Below the pieces are notes generated by a model. The model did not search any database and was not told the DNA's origin. It saw only the letters and a program-made list of their open reading frames with translations. Positions 10,895-21,162 of a stretch of DNA of 64,000 bases are shown here, in pieces. The position numbers and the translations under genes are program-made. The stretch comes from Irpex lacteus (lineage: Eukaryota > Basidiomycota > Agaricomycetes > Polyporales > Irpicaceae): positions 62,001 to 126,000 of the forward strand of contig MQVO02000011.1 of NCBI GenBank assembly GCA_001986395.2. The letters run 5' to 3'. Every line of letters begins with the position of its first letter. The stretch's first letter is position 1.

Positions 10895-13800
10895 ATGTCT
10901 ACCCTCCCTCCCGCCCTTTCGGAGTATTTAGACCAAGATGATCAAACATTTCGCTCGTCTTCGCATGCTCACACTCGTTATGATTATGAGGAGGAGTTCG
11001 CTTCACCGATTTATTGTAATTACGCTGCGCCCAAGTTCGTTGATGGCTTTGATGATGATGAAGCTCCCTTGTACTTTACAACCTCGATGCACGATGCTTT
11101 CGCCGATCTCGAAGATGACGAGGTCGTCATCTGTATTGACGGGGAGGAGGTACACTCCGCTTGGAAGCGCAGTGCATCTCGGATTCTTACTACTACGGAG
11201 CCGCAAACCGCAGACTTGTCTACGCAAAATGCAGATTCGTTCACGCTAGATGCAGATTCTTTTACGCAGAATGCAGATACGTTTACGCAAGACGCAGATT
11301 CGTTCACCATGTATAAGCGCGTTGACAGGAAAGTCAAACCAGTACCCGCTGTATTCCCAGAAGATGCACGAGTCGTACGTAAATTTCCTGAAGACCCGCT
11401 TAACTCTCTGCCGCCGCTGCCGTACCACCCACCTGTGTTTGTCCCAGATCCAGGAGGACGTCTTACTGAGGAACGTTTAGAAGAAATGAATGTCAACCCA
11501 GACAACTTTCTCTTACCAGAAGAGGAGAAGTTATTCGTTCATATTCTCAAACTGAATCAGTACAGCTTTGTATTCGAAGACAGCCAACGCGGATCATTCC
11601 GTGAAGACTACTTCTCTCCGTACATCATTCCAGTAGTACCTCACGTACCTTGGGCCTTCACCAACATTCCGATACCACCAGGAATCAAAGACAAGGTTGT
11701 TGAACTACTGAAGGAGAAGATAGCTGCAGGTGTTTACGAACCAAGCCAGTCATCATACCGCTCACGTTGGTTCTGTGTTCTCAAGAAGAGTGGGAAGCTA
11801 CGTCTAGTCCATGACTTGCAACCCCTCAACAAAGTCACTATCCGAGACGCAGGTTTACCGCCAAACTTAGACAATTTTGTGGAACCTTTCGCTGGCCGTC
11901 AATGTTACTCAGTGTTTGACCTATACTGGGGCTTTGATGCTCGCAAAGTTCACCCTGAAAGTCGTGATATGACCGCTTTCCTGACACCGTTAGGATTGTT
12001 ACGCATCACATCATTACCAACCGGTTTCACAAATTCACCAGCTGAGTTCCAGGCATGTATGACGTTTATCCTCCAAGATGAGATCCCGCACATCGCAGAC
12101 ATATTCATTGATGACTTGCCTATCAAAGGTCCGTCCTCAACCTACCCTGACGTCAACGGTAATCCCGAAGTTATTCCCCAGAACCCAGGCATACGCCGGT
12201 TCATTTGGGAACATGCCAAAGATGTTCATCGTATTCTTCATAGAGTAGGACACGCCGGAGGAACTTTCTCACCAGGAAAGATTCAGCTTTGTCAGCCAGA
12301 GGTTCTGATTGTTGGACAGAAATGTACTCCAGCAGGACGCTTACCTGATGAGCAGAAAATAGAGAAGATTCTCAAGTGGCCCACGCTTAAAACAGTAAAG
12401 GACGTACGAGGTTTCCTAGGCTTATGCGGAACCGTCCGAATCTGGATTAAGGACTACTCTCAGCTAGCACGACCCCTCACAGAGCTTGTACGCCATGATG
12501 TTGAATTTGAATGGGATGATCGCAGACAACAAGCCTTTGATGCACTCAAAGCTGCCATTACGTCACCACCTGCTTTACGTCCCATTGATTACACATCTGC
12601 TCTACCTGTAGTTCTATCAGTCGACTCTAGTTTTATGGCTGTAGGCTTCATTCTTTCTCAGTATGACAACGAGAAGAAGAAGAGGCCAGCACGTTACGGT
12701 TCTATCCCCATGAACGAGCGTGAATCACGATACTCCCAGCCTAAACTCGAACTATATGGTTTATACCGAGCACTCCGCGCATACAGACTCTACCTCATAG
12801 GAGTTCAGTCTCTTCAGGTCGAAGTAGATGCCAAGTATATTAAGGGAATGCTCAACGAGCCTGACCTGCAGCCCAATGCTACTATCAATCGTTGGATTCA
12901 AGGAATCCTTCTGTTCGATTTTGAGCTCATCCACGTACCTGCGGAACGTCACAAAGGACCTGATGCCTTGTCACGCAGAGAACTAGCAGATGACGAAGAA
13001 GTCGAAAGCGAAGATGATGCATGGCTCGATGATATTGCGCTCTATACCCAAAGTCACACCCAGTACTCGCATGATGGTTATGACCATTCTTTCCGCCAAA
13101 GTTCATATGTCTTATTATCACCCAAAGACCAGGTGCTTGCAGATATTTTCAAGTTCCTCACTACTCTTCAATTGCCACCCGCACATGACACTGAGCAAAC
13201 AAAGCGACAGTTCATGAGGAAAGCCCAGCGTTTCTTCGTAAAAGACGGAGCAATGTTCAGACGCCAAGGCCAAAAGCTGCCAACTAAGGTTATCCTGCGG
13301 GCAAACAAAAGGCAACAAATTTTGGAACAACTGCATGAGGAATTAGGACATCGCGGACAATACGCTGTCATGCAAACCTGCAAAGAAAGGTTCTACTGGC
13401 CTACTATGTTTGACGACATCAAGCAGCATATCAAATCGTGTCATGAGTGCCAACTATGGACTACTCGTAGAAGTCAGCTTCCATTGATGGTATCGACCCC
13501 CACCACTGTCTTTGCCAAGATTCACGTCGATGTTATGTATATGCCCAAGGTTAACAAGTTTGAGTATATTGTTGCCGCACGTGACGACTTAACAGGAGCT
13601 GCAGAAGGGCGCGCGTTACGTAACTTGAAAGCCACAACCCTAGCCAAGTTCTTCTTTGAAGAAATCCTCTGCCGATATGGAGCCGTTGGACAAGTCACAA
13701 CAGACAACGGATCCGAAGTTCAAGGAGCATTTACCGAGCTCATGGACAGATACGGCCTACCCCGCATTACAATTTCTCCATACAACTCAAGAGCCAATGG

Positions 13801-14515
13801 AGTAGTTGAACGAGGACACTTCACAATTCGCCAAAGCATCCTTAAAGCATGCAAAGGAAGAACTGCAGATTGGCCAGACAAAGTTCACATGGCCTTCTTT
13901 GCTGACAAGTGTACTACACGGCGCCAAACAGGTTATTCACCCTTCTATCTACTACACGGAACATCACCAGTTCTGCCTATTGATCTGACTGAAGCCTCAC
14001 TTATGGTTACAGGATTTCATTCCAATATGAGTTCTGAAGACCTACTTGCGCTACGCATCCAGCAGTTCCAGAAACGAGATAAAGACTTAGAAGATGCCGC
14101 TGCTACCCTCCGTAGACATCGCTTCAAGTCCAAGCAACAGTTTGAGTTACGCTACCGAAGGACTCTGTGGACAGATGATCTTGAAGCAGGAACCTTAGTG
14201 ATCATGCGTAACAGTGCTAAGGACAAGAGTCTAGACAAGAAATACTCACCACGGTATTTAGGCCCTTACGAAGTTGTTCGTCGAACTCGAGGCGGATCCT
14301 ATGTCTTGAAGGAACTAGATGGAGCCGTTATGAGGCAAGGTGTTGCTGCTCAACGTCTACTGCCCTACCTGTCTAGAGATGATACCCGTTTAGCTCAACT
14401 GGCAGAAGACATTGAGGATGAAGATGATATGATTCAGGATGAAGCCTCAGATTCAGAAGAAGAATTGGATGTAGAATTTTATCACTCCAACACTTCTGAC
14501 TCTGACAGCAACTGA
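10895..14515 (+). CDS. Pol polyprotein of gypsy A: reverse transcriptase, RNase H, integrase
   Basis: The reading frame is open from 8726 to 14515, but coding character is convincing only from about 10.9 kb, where an ATG lies at 10895. Reverse transcriptase spans about 11.6-12.4 kb, with SRWFCVLKKSGKLRLVHDLQ, LPTGFTNSPAEFQ and the catalytic FIDD (in place of YxDD). RNase H spans about 12.6-12.97 kb (VVLSVDSSFMAVGFIL … GPDALSRRE). Integrase follows, with the HHCC zinc site (HEELGHRGQY … CHECQLW), the DDE residues in HVDVMYM, TTDNGSEVQ and NGVVERGHF, and a C-terminal tail rich in Asp/Glu. The order is that of Ty3/gypsy. No protease precedes the reverse transcriptase. No stop or frameshift interrupts the domains, so the protein could be functional. 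Confidence 0.88.
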   Translation: MSTLPPALSEYLDQDDQTFRSSSHAHTRYDYEEEFASPIYCNYAAPKFVDGFDDDEAPLYFTTSMHDAFADLEDDEVVICIDGEEVHSAWKRSASRILTTTEPQTADLSTQNADSFTLDADSFTQNADTFTQDADSFTMYKRVDRKVKPVPAVFPEDARVVRKFPEDPLNSLPPLPYHPPVFVPDPGGRLTEERLEEMNVNPDNFLLPEEEKLFVHILKLNQYSFVFEDSQRGSFREDYFSPYIIPVVPHVPWAFTNIPIPPGIKDKVVELLKEKIAAGVYEPSQSSYRSRWFCVLKKSGKLRLVHDLQPLNKVTIRDAGLPPNLDNFVEPFAGRQCYSVFDLYWGFDARKVHPESRDMTAFLTPLGLLRITSLPTGFTNSPAEFQACMTFILQDEIPHIADIFIDDLPIKGPSSTYPDVNGNPEVIPQNPGIRRFIWEHAKDVHRILHRVGHAGGTFSPGKIQLCQPEVLIVGQKCTPAGRLPDEQKIEKILKWPTLKTVKDVRGFLGLCGTVRIWIKDYSQLARPLTELVRHDVEFEWDDRRQQAFDALKAAITSPPALRPIDYTSALPVVLSVDSSFMAVGFILSQYDNEKKKRPARYGSIPMNERESRYSQPKLELYGLYRALRAYRLYLIGVQSLQVEVDAKYIKGMLNEPDLQPNATINRWIQGILLFDFELIHVPAERHKGPDALSRRELADDEEVESEDDAWLDDIALYTQSHTQYSHDGYDHSFRQSSYVLLSPKDQVLADIFKFLTTLQLPPAHDTEQTKRQFMRKAQRFFVKDGAMFRRQGQKLPTKVILRANKRQQILEQLHEELGHRGQYAVMQTCKERFYWPTMFDDIKQHIKSCHECQLWTTRRSQLPLMVSTPTTVFAKIHVDVMYMPKVNKFEYIVAARDDLTGAAEGRALRNLKATTLAKFFFEEILCRYGAVGQVTTDNGSEVQGAFTELMDRYGLPRITISPYNSRANGVVERGHFTIRQSILKACKGRTADWPDKVHMAFFADKCTTRRQTGYSPFYLLHGTSPVLPIDLTEASLMVTGFHSNMSSEDLLALRIQQFQKRDKDLEDAAATLRRHRFKSKQQFELRYRRTLWTDDLEAGTLVIMRNSAKDKSLDKKYSPRYLGPYEVVRRTRGGSYVLKELDGAVMRQGVAAQRLLPYLSRDDTRLAQLAEDIEDEDDMIQDEASDSEEELDVEFYHSNTSDSDSN
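11220..11307 (+). repeat. 21-bp in-frame tandem repeat (heptad with ADSFT)
   Basis: About four units of 21 bp (core ACGCAAAATGCAGATTCGTT with variants) encode the heptad (T/L)xxADSF. They lie just upstream of the reverse transcriptase domain and preserve the reading frame. Confidence 0.85.
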
Positions 14516-14545
14516 GGACAGTTGCAATTTCAAGTGCCCCGCGGA

Positions 14546-15637
14546 TGTAACGCCATTACTTCGTAATGTGTTGGTTACATGTGCAAACTCACTACTGAGA
14601 CTCAGCAGACCCAACCGGACTCCTAGACCCCACCAGTAACCTAGGTCACAATGAGGCTGTGCAAAGCTATGCATGAATATGTGAAGCTATGCGCAGGCTA
14701 CGATGTGGCTGTGCGCTACCTATGAGTCATTCTGCATCCCCGGCAACCAAATGAGTCAGCATACGTGAGGCTATGCACTGTGGCTATGCTGCAGAACATT
14801 CCGGAACACATTGCACAGCAAACCTATGTCATCCCCACCTTGTTACGTGTTTCATATCGGCAACGCACAGCGTTGTCACGGCCATTGTAGATACAGATCC
14901 CTGAGGCTATGCTAGTAGATACATGACTTCCTGTACATATAAATAGAGGGGCCTTCCTGCCCCAGAATCCAAGCAACTTCAGAGGAAGCATTTAGTACCC
15001 ACCGAGTCAGGTAGTAGGAACGTTCAGTCGTACGTTTACGTCTATAGCTTAGGTGTAACTCCACGAGCGGGTTAGCCTTTCAGAACTCCTTGGTTGCTTG
15101 ATAGCTATCACGTAAGTAGACACTCATCAGGCGCACAGAGCTGCGAAGGGAGCTGTCTATTACGCTGCTAGTATCAAGTACTCGTGAGGATTCAGCCGTA
15201 GTCGTTCATCGTATCAGGTATCGTATCGTATTAGTCTGATCCAGGGTATTGCTTGTTTCTTCCCTCTACTCTCTCACTCTACTCTCAACTCTAAACCCAC
15301 CTTCTCATAGTCTATAGTTCCTGTCTAAAGATCTTTCACTCCCCAACACGAACGACCGGGATAGATCGACCTAACGTCTGGTCCATCGATTCTCGGCAGA
15401 AGAGATTAGGCTTGCGTATCGTAGACATCACTCCGACCTTCGTGTTCACCAGTCCCAGAGCTACTCATCGCTAGGCGTAGTGCTAGTCACACCCACTTCG
15501 ATTCCCCCTTCCGTTTCCCATCCAACTCTACACCACATATCTATTTGCTCTGCCTGGTACCATAACACTTACCGCGTCTCAGTCGTCTTACGTATCCCAG
15601 GCCGCTGCACTTGCAATCTCATTTTCTGATCTCGACA
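14546..15637 (+). repeat. 3' LTR of gypsy A
   Basis: 1092 bp, collinear with 4055-5146, with about five substitutions by eye (for example GTCAGT to GTCAGG, ATTGTTTG to ATTGCTTG, CGCGAGG to CGCTAGG, and two near the 3' end). It follows the pol stop by 30 bp. No clear polypurine tract precedes it. Confidence 0.93.
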
Positions 15638-15885
15638 CCGCCATGATTCAGAGTGTATTATCCGCCCAACAACATGATTGATAGTAGTTTTTGTGAGTAT
15701 CGTATATCTCAATTCAAGTTGATTCAGGCGGGTGATTTTGTACACAGTATTATTGCAGATACCAACTACTCTTACAGCAAATATTTCAGTGATTTTAGGT
15801 TGCTCGACGCCACCGGAAATCGTGACGAAAGTGCTCAAGATGTACCTTCCAAATATGGATGTTGCAATATTTTTTGCCGCTACTG

Positions 15886-16085
15886 TATATTAGAATTGAA
15901 AATTTAGAACAGCGCAGCCATAAGTCACTTGGCCATGGTAAAGCTGAATGTACCGAATAAGCGTGGAGGAATACTAATCTGAGGAGACTCGAAGGTAGGG
16001 CGATAAGATAGACTCGGAATCTCCTGCGCAGTGGTGAGTGCGCATGCTGAGGGTACCGTGCACGGAGACTCTGAGGTCTATCTAA
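15886..16085 (+). repeat. Left arm of a diverged inverted repeat
   Basis: The reverse complement of this stretch aligns collinearly with 20905-21100. Shared words include CAGCATGCGCACTCACCA, GTCTCCGTGCAC, TATCGCCCT/CATCGCCCT, GTGACTTATGGCTGCG and TGTTCTAAAT. Similarity by eye is roughly 75-85%. It is probably a dispersed repeat family, and no function is seen. Confidence 0.7.
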
Positions 16086-17043
16086 TGAGAGGAGAGTGTG
16101 ACTGCCGTAACCTAACGTGACTGCCGTAAACTAATCAAACGCGACTGCAAGCCACCGTATCCTTCCTTCCTTCCTTCCTTCCTTCCTTCCTTCCTTGTAC
16201 CATACTATAACACAAGCACGCCAGCACCCGAATTCATTTATTTTCTCGACCATACTACCAAGTAAAACCACGCCGCGGAGCCCCGGAGTCGAGAGGGTTG
16301 AATAGAATGTAGTGGAACGTGACTATAGCTATTCGGATATCGACATGTAGATCTAGAACAACCACAAGAGTACCCCGTACCGCATAGGTTTTCCCATTCC
16401 CATTCCCACAAACAAACGAAATCGCACACACAGATGCAAACGCAGACACAGAGACAAACGCAAACGCAGAGATAGACCGAAATTCGCAACGCAACATGCT
16501 TGAAAACCCACCTACATCACGACTCTAGACTTGTCAGGCGACCGCGCATGGGGAAGGGAGAGGGAGGACTGGCCGACTGATAAAGATAGGGAGGAGGACT
16601 GGACCGACTGAAAAAGATAGGGAGGAGGGAGGAGGGGGAGGAGGAGAGCGAAAGATGGAGAGAGAAAGGAAGAAAGAAAGAAAGAGGGAAGGAACGAGAT
16701 GAGATGAGTACACCGGTCCACGAAACAGAAACAGATGGAGTGGGGAGGAGAGGGGACGGGACGGACTGGTGATCGTGAGCACCACTGACTCCCTCCATTC
16801 CATACGTATCTCCACGTCGCCTCGCCACTTGTAACTTCCCCGCGCATCGACCTGAGACCATCGACCATCGACCTTCGACCTGGCAAACCTAGTCATTCAT
16901 CCACGCACGCACCGAAAATCACTGCTCAACGCAACACGCACGAAACGATATCAGCACCGCAAGTCCAAGTCTCAGTCACACATCGCTCGACTGACCTTCT
17001 GCCTCGTCAAACCGAGTGGTTGATTAGGCTAGGAAGCAGGAAG
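16086..17043. other. Intergenic DNA with a polypurine tract, 3' of the BuGZ-like gene
   Basis: Apart from the CCTT repeat, the stretch 16540-16710 is almost all purine on the plus strand (GGGAGGAGGA, GAAAGAAAGA). It includes an imperfect duplication of GACTGG(A)CCGACTGA(T/A)AAAGATAGGGAGGAG. Overlapping open frames here are artefacts of composition. No gene is supported. Confidence 0.7.
16161..16197. repeat. CCTT microsatellite
   Basis: About nine uninterrupted CCTT units. Confidence 0.95.
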
Positions 17044-18507
17044 CTAGAACAAATCCTCTGCCCTCGCGCGTTTCTTCCCCCTCGACTCGTCGGCTTGTCC
17101 ATAAGACTGACCGTTCGTCACGTCGCGCGGGACGTAGTACCTCGGATGGATCGCACGGTGTTCCTCCTGTCCAGTCGAAATAAACCTCTCAGTTAGCATA
17201 CACACACACACACATCCCTCGATCAGGGTAGACAGTAGACAGACACGCACGGGAGAGAAGTTGGCATCGGACCACTTGAGCTCTGTCGGCTTCTTGAAGG
17301 GCGCGTTGGTCTGTGCCAGCTTTGGATCTGGCAGCTTTAGCTCGGGAGGAGCGATAGATGGTGTTGCGTTGGACGGTGTGACGCTCGCGCTCGGGGGAGG
17401 TGCTTGAAGCTGCTGAGTTGCGGGTACAAAGGTAGGCGCAGGTGGTGGTGGTGCGGGCGTAGGGGTGAAGCCAGGAGGAGGCGAGACACCAGGAGGGAGG
17501 AAGGGAGGAGGAGGAAGAGGGAAGGGCGGACGGGCGCCGGGGATCATGGGGAATGGCGGCGCACCGGGTGGCATGACGCCTGGTGGAGGTAGAGGGAAAC
17601 CAGGTGGTATGGGAGGGAAGCCAGGAGGAGGTATACTGCCATAGAGGGTCATGTCGTTGTGAGTAAATAGACCGGGGAGGACATGCTAGGTAGAGAGAAC
17701 ACTCACGGAGGCATCATGCCGGGCGCAAAGGGCGGAGCTGCGAACGGGGGGAAAGGAGATGGCGCACCTGGAGGCGGTATCATTCCCGGGGGCGATATAG
17801 CAGGGAGAGGAGGCGGCACGGCGGGGACTGGCGGAGCCGCGTACGCTTGCGGGGGCGCACCGTATACGGCCGACGAGCCACCGTCAGCAGGCGGGTGGTT
17901 GGCGGTCTCAGAGGCACCCATGAGAGCCTTGTGAGCTTCGAGTTGTGCGCGCAATTCTGCTTCGGAGAGAGGCCGGTTCTCTACTTTGGGACGCTTGGCG
18001 GGGGGCTGGGAGATGGTGCCGGGGTTGAGGCCGAGCTCGATTTCTTTGCGCCGTTTGTAGTCTGCGACGTCGGGAGCGGGGATGCCTTCCATGCCGAAGA
18101 TCTCCACTTCGTATCCATCGCGCCCCGGGAGCGCATTTTCGATACGTGGGAGGCTGTTGGGAGTTTAGTAGAGGGGACAATACGATACGGGCGAGAGGTG
18201 ACCGACTTTTCTGGTTCGAGCTTGTGCACCTGTTGGATGTGAACCGCCAGACCTCCTGCGGTGTTCAGTCGTCGAGGGCACATGTTGCACTTGAAGTGTT
18301 TCGCCTTCTGGTGCTGCATCAATACTGGGTGTGAAATCATGAGCATTGAGCGATGATGCAGGCAGGCAGGTATGGCCTTCGTACCTTTTTCATCTTCAAA
18401 TTCCCGCTCACAGTACCAACACCAAGGGCGAATGATCTACACCAGACATTAGACCGAGCAACAATAACCAAAACGCAACACACCTGCTTATTCTTCTTCT
18501 TCGCCAT
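17044..18507 (-). CDS. BuGZ/ZNF207-like C2H2 zinc-finger protein
   Basis: Six exons (18484-18507, 18385-18436, 18207-18324, 17707-18153, 17251-17635, 17044-17166) join in frame to 382 aa ending at TAG 17044-17046. The start MAKKKNKQ leads into a first zinc finger, PWCWYCEREF … HQKAKH, and a second, FKCNMCPRRL … HIQQVH, followed by the diagnostic VEIFGMEGIPAPDV and YKRRKEIELGLNPG. This is the fixed N-terminal signature of the ZNF207/BuGZ family, whose animal members bind microtubules and Bub3. The C-terminal half is Pro/Gly-rich and ends in a conserved-looking EEHRAIHPRYYVP and a basic GKKRARAEDLF tail, probably a nuclear signal. No GLEBS motif was identified, so a checkpoint role is inference. 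The third intron uses a weak donor (GTCGGT). The gene is divergent from the hydrolase, with ATGs 281 bp apart. Confidence 0.88.
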
Positions 18508-18788
18508 TCTGCGTGCAAGTCAAAGGTCGTTCGTCGTAGGTGATGAGTGTTTGTGGCAAGTCGACGCCGCCGGTGTCGCTTGGTTTATCTCAGATTGAGC
18601 TCCGACAGCGTTATTGTAACCCCGCGCGGACTCCGACCAGGAACGAAGCGCCCCACCGCAGTGACGAGAGTGACGACCTCACCGATATTATTATCCTCCA
18701 AGGCAGGCATGCTTGCAATAAATTTAAACCAATCTTTTTCTCTTCTATCTTCGACCACGACCACACCGTGCTCGACGTCGCGGCACGG
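18508..18788. promoter_or_regulatory. Divergent promoter region between BuGZ-like and hydrolase genes
   Basis: 281 bp separate the two start codons. An ATG at 18540 is in frame with the hydrolase, but the peptide upstream of 18789 looks random, so I treat this segment as shared promoter and leader. No clear TATA box is seen. Confidence 0.5.
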
Positions 18789-20566
18789 ATGATAGGCCAC
18801 TCACTGCCCGAATACATCTTCATCCGCACCTCCATCTTCGCCCTTCGGCTCATAGCACCTCTCAGCATCACCTACCTATGTGCAAGCTGGTATAGCGGCT
18901 CATGGGTCTATTCGCGATGGCTGGGATACTACGCACTAGTAGAGGCAACGTTCTATCTTGGGGTGTACCTGCCCAGGAGTTACCTCTTACAACAGGTGAG
19001 CAGTACTCGCGATAATCGTACACACCGCTCAACTTGCTGGCTCGTAGCCCGCCACGCACCCCACCCCTCTCACCCGCGCCGAACGCGAGGCACTCTTTGC
19101 GAAATGCTTCGCGACAGCACGCGACACCGAGTCCGCCACGGGATGGTTCCACTTCGCACCGTCCCCCGACATCCGTCGCGACAACCTCGTGGACTGGCTC
19201 CTGTGGGCTTTGTTCTCCACTACCACAGCGGACGCATCATTCCACGAATGGGAAGACGAGCTGGAGGGGTACGTCAAGACTATCGAGAAATTGCTAGGTC
19301 GCAAGTTGGAAGCTGGCCGCACGCAAGGCCTCGAGTGCATGAAAGTCACTTTGGACCCTGTCGTCTCGCTTCATAGACCTTTCATATGGTATATCGTGAG
19401 TTATCGTGAGTTCTTGTATTGTACTATATCGTAATTTACAGTATTCCGGTTAGATCGTAGCAGCTGTCGACTCGTGCACCGCTACCATCCTCTCATCCAA
19501 AGGATTCAAGCATTATACCCAACGGTACTGGTACCATCACTTCCCCCCACGCTTGCTTAGCTATTTCAGCTCGCCCTCTCCTCATCCCAGCATCTCATAC
19601 TGGTACCGCCCACACCTTTCGCATACCAAACACCCCATCCTCTTCCTCCACGGCATCGGCGTAAGTCCCCTCCCAGCCCCTCACACAACCCAACTAACCT
19701 CTCCGCCGTAGATCGGGCTCTGGCCATACACCCCCTTCCTCTCCGAACTAATAACCAGCGACCCAGACGTCGGCATCATCTTAGTAGAGAGCCTCCCCAT
19801 AAGCATGCGCATCTCCCCACCACCCCCCACGCGCCCCGAAACCCTCTCCGCGCTCGCCTCCATCCTCGCCTTCCATCCCTACTTCTCCTCCTACGTCGTC
19901 ATCGGACACTCCTACGGCACCGTCACCGCCGCCCACATGCTCCGCTCCTCCCCCTCCTCCTCACCTGACTTCACACCACACCCCTCCGCCTACATCTTCA
20001 TCGACCCCATCCCCTTCCTCCTCCACCAACCCACCATAGCCTACAACTTCATCTACCGCCCCCCTCTTACGGCTAACGAATGGCAATTGTGGTACTTCGC
20101 CAGCCGCGACCCGGACGTCGCGCGTGTGCTGTCGCGCCACTTTTTTTGGGCGGAGAATGTTCTTTGGAGGGAGGAGCTGGAGGGACGGAGGGTTGGTGTT
20201 GTGTTGGCGGGACGAGACCAGATCGTGGGTGCGGAGAAGGTGAGGAGGTATTTGACGGGGGAGGAGGAGGTGAGGGAGATGTGGGTGGGAAGGGTGGGGG
20301 GTGTGGGTGCTGGTGATAGCGAGCAGGAGGTGGTGGAGGGGGCAGAGGGAGGAGGAGGAGGAGGAGCAGACGGAAGAGGAGGAGGAGGAGCAGACGGAAG
20401 AGGAGGAGGAGGAGCAGACGGAAGAGGAGGAAGAGGAGGAAAGGATAGAGGGAGGCTGGAGGTGCTCTGGTGCCCTCAGCTGGACCACGCGCAGATCTTT
20501 GACGAGCGCGGGTCGAGGAGACGGCTGTGTGAGATGGTGGAGAGGTTTATCGTGAAGGGTAGTTGA
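18789..20566 (+). CDS. Alpha/beta-hydrolase fold protein with N-terminal membrane segment
   Basis: Four exons (18789-18995, 19048-19395, 19454-19660, 19712-20566) join in frame to 538 aa. The N-terminus has hydrophobic stretches (IFALRLIAPLSITYL and YYALVEATFYLGVYL) that should anchor the protein in a membrane. The hydrolase core follows: HPILFLHGIG (oxyanion strand), GHSYG (nucleophile elbow, Ser as nucleophile), VVLAGRDQIV (likely catalytic Asp) and QLDHAQIF (likely catalytic His). The substrate is unknown; this architecture is common in basidiomycetes as uncharacterised serine hydrolases or lipases. A Gly-rich in-frame minisatellite inserts about 30 residues between Asp and His. The start could also be 83 codons upstream at 18540. 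All three introns are consensus and about 50-60 bp. Confidence 0.82.
20350..20430 (+). repeat. 24-bp minisatellite inside the hydrolase gene
   Basis: Three near-identical units of GGAGGAGGAGCAGACGGAAG type encode Gly-Gly-Gly-Ala-Asp-Gly-Arg repeats in frame, between the catalytic Asp and His. Confidence 0.88.
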
Positions 20567-21162
20567 GGTAGAGGTTTATCGTGAAGGGGAGTTGAGATTT
20601 ATCGTGAAGTAGTTGAGATTTGGGAGGGGAGGGGGGAAGTAGCATCTATCTATCTGTCCGTTAAGCAGTAACACTTTTCCATGAAGTGCAATGCCAGGAC
20701 GACGTCGGGGCTCATGCGAGAAGAGTTCATGTTGCGCATAACTTACACGCGGTTCCCACATCTGGCTAATCCAATCTAATCTACTCCCAACATTAATTCA
20801 CCTCGAACGTCTCGTGAAGGTAGTATCGTCTCGAAAGAAACGCGGGTGCCGTGTTAGCGTATGTTGTAGTGTTAGTCATGAGTGCTATGGGCAAGTTCCG
20901 TGGAGTGCAGTCACGTCTCCGTGCACCTCAGCATGCGCACTCACCAGTAAGTAGGAGATTTTGATCATAGTTTATCTCATCTCATCGCCCTCTCCTCCTC
21001 AGATTCAGATCCTACCATAATTATTTGTTACATTCAACTTTACCAAGTACTAGTGACTTATGGCTGCGTTGTTCTAAATATTAATTCTAATATTCGTCGG
21101 ACAGATGCATCATGATCATTATTTTGTACGGCCGTATGTATCGAGAGCACGTTCAACATATA
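20567..21162. other. Intergenic DNA containing the right inverted-repeat arm
   Basis: It begins with three partial copies of the hydrolase 3' end (GTTTATCGTGAAGGG…GTTGAG at 20546, 20574 and 20597). The inverted-repeat arm at 20905-21100 is listed separately. No gene is supported. Confidence 0.6.
20905..21100 (-). repeat. Right arm of a diverged inverted repeat
   Basis: Partner of 15886-16085 in opposite orientation. Collinearity runs from GTCTCCGTGCACCTCAGC to TTCTAATATTCG. The two arms bracket the BuGZ-like/hydrolase pair. Confidence 0.7.

Larger units (their letters stand above)
4055..15637 (+). mobile_element. Complete Ty3/gypsy LTR retrotransposon, family A (11.6 kb)
   Basis: Two direct repeats of exactly 1092 bp (4055-5146 and 14546-15637) begin TGTAACGCC and end CTCGACA, giving canonical TG…CA ends. 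They flank two long ORFs: a CCHC-containing Gag-like ORF and a Pol ORF with reverse transcriptase, RNase H and DDE integrase in gypsy order. By eye the LTRs differ at about five sites, so insertion is young. Three things are atypical. No target-site duplication is found (TACGT on the left, CCGCC on the right). No TGG-type primer site follows the 5' LTR. No aspartic protease D(S/T)G motif in a hydrophobic context was found in either ORF. Confidence 0.93.

Noticed and set aside
3440..15700. CRISPR-like array suggested by repeated GCTATG words and spaced repeats
   Set aside because: Repeats are of unequal spacing, lie in LTRs and minisatellites, and the organism is a eukaryote.
16512..16896. Three overlapping minus-strand ORFs of about 115-125 codons
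   Set aside because: They arise from the polypurine/polypyrimidine tract and have no start context, introns or family similarity.
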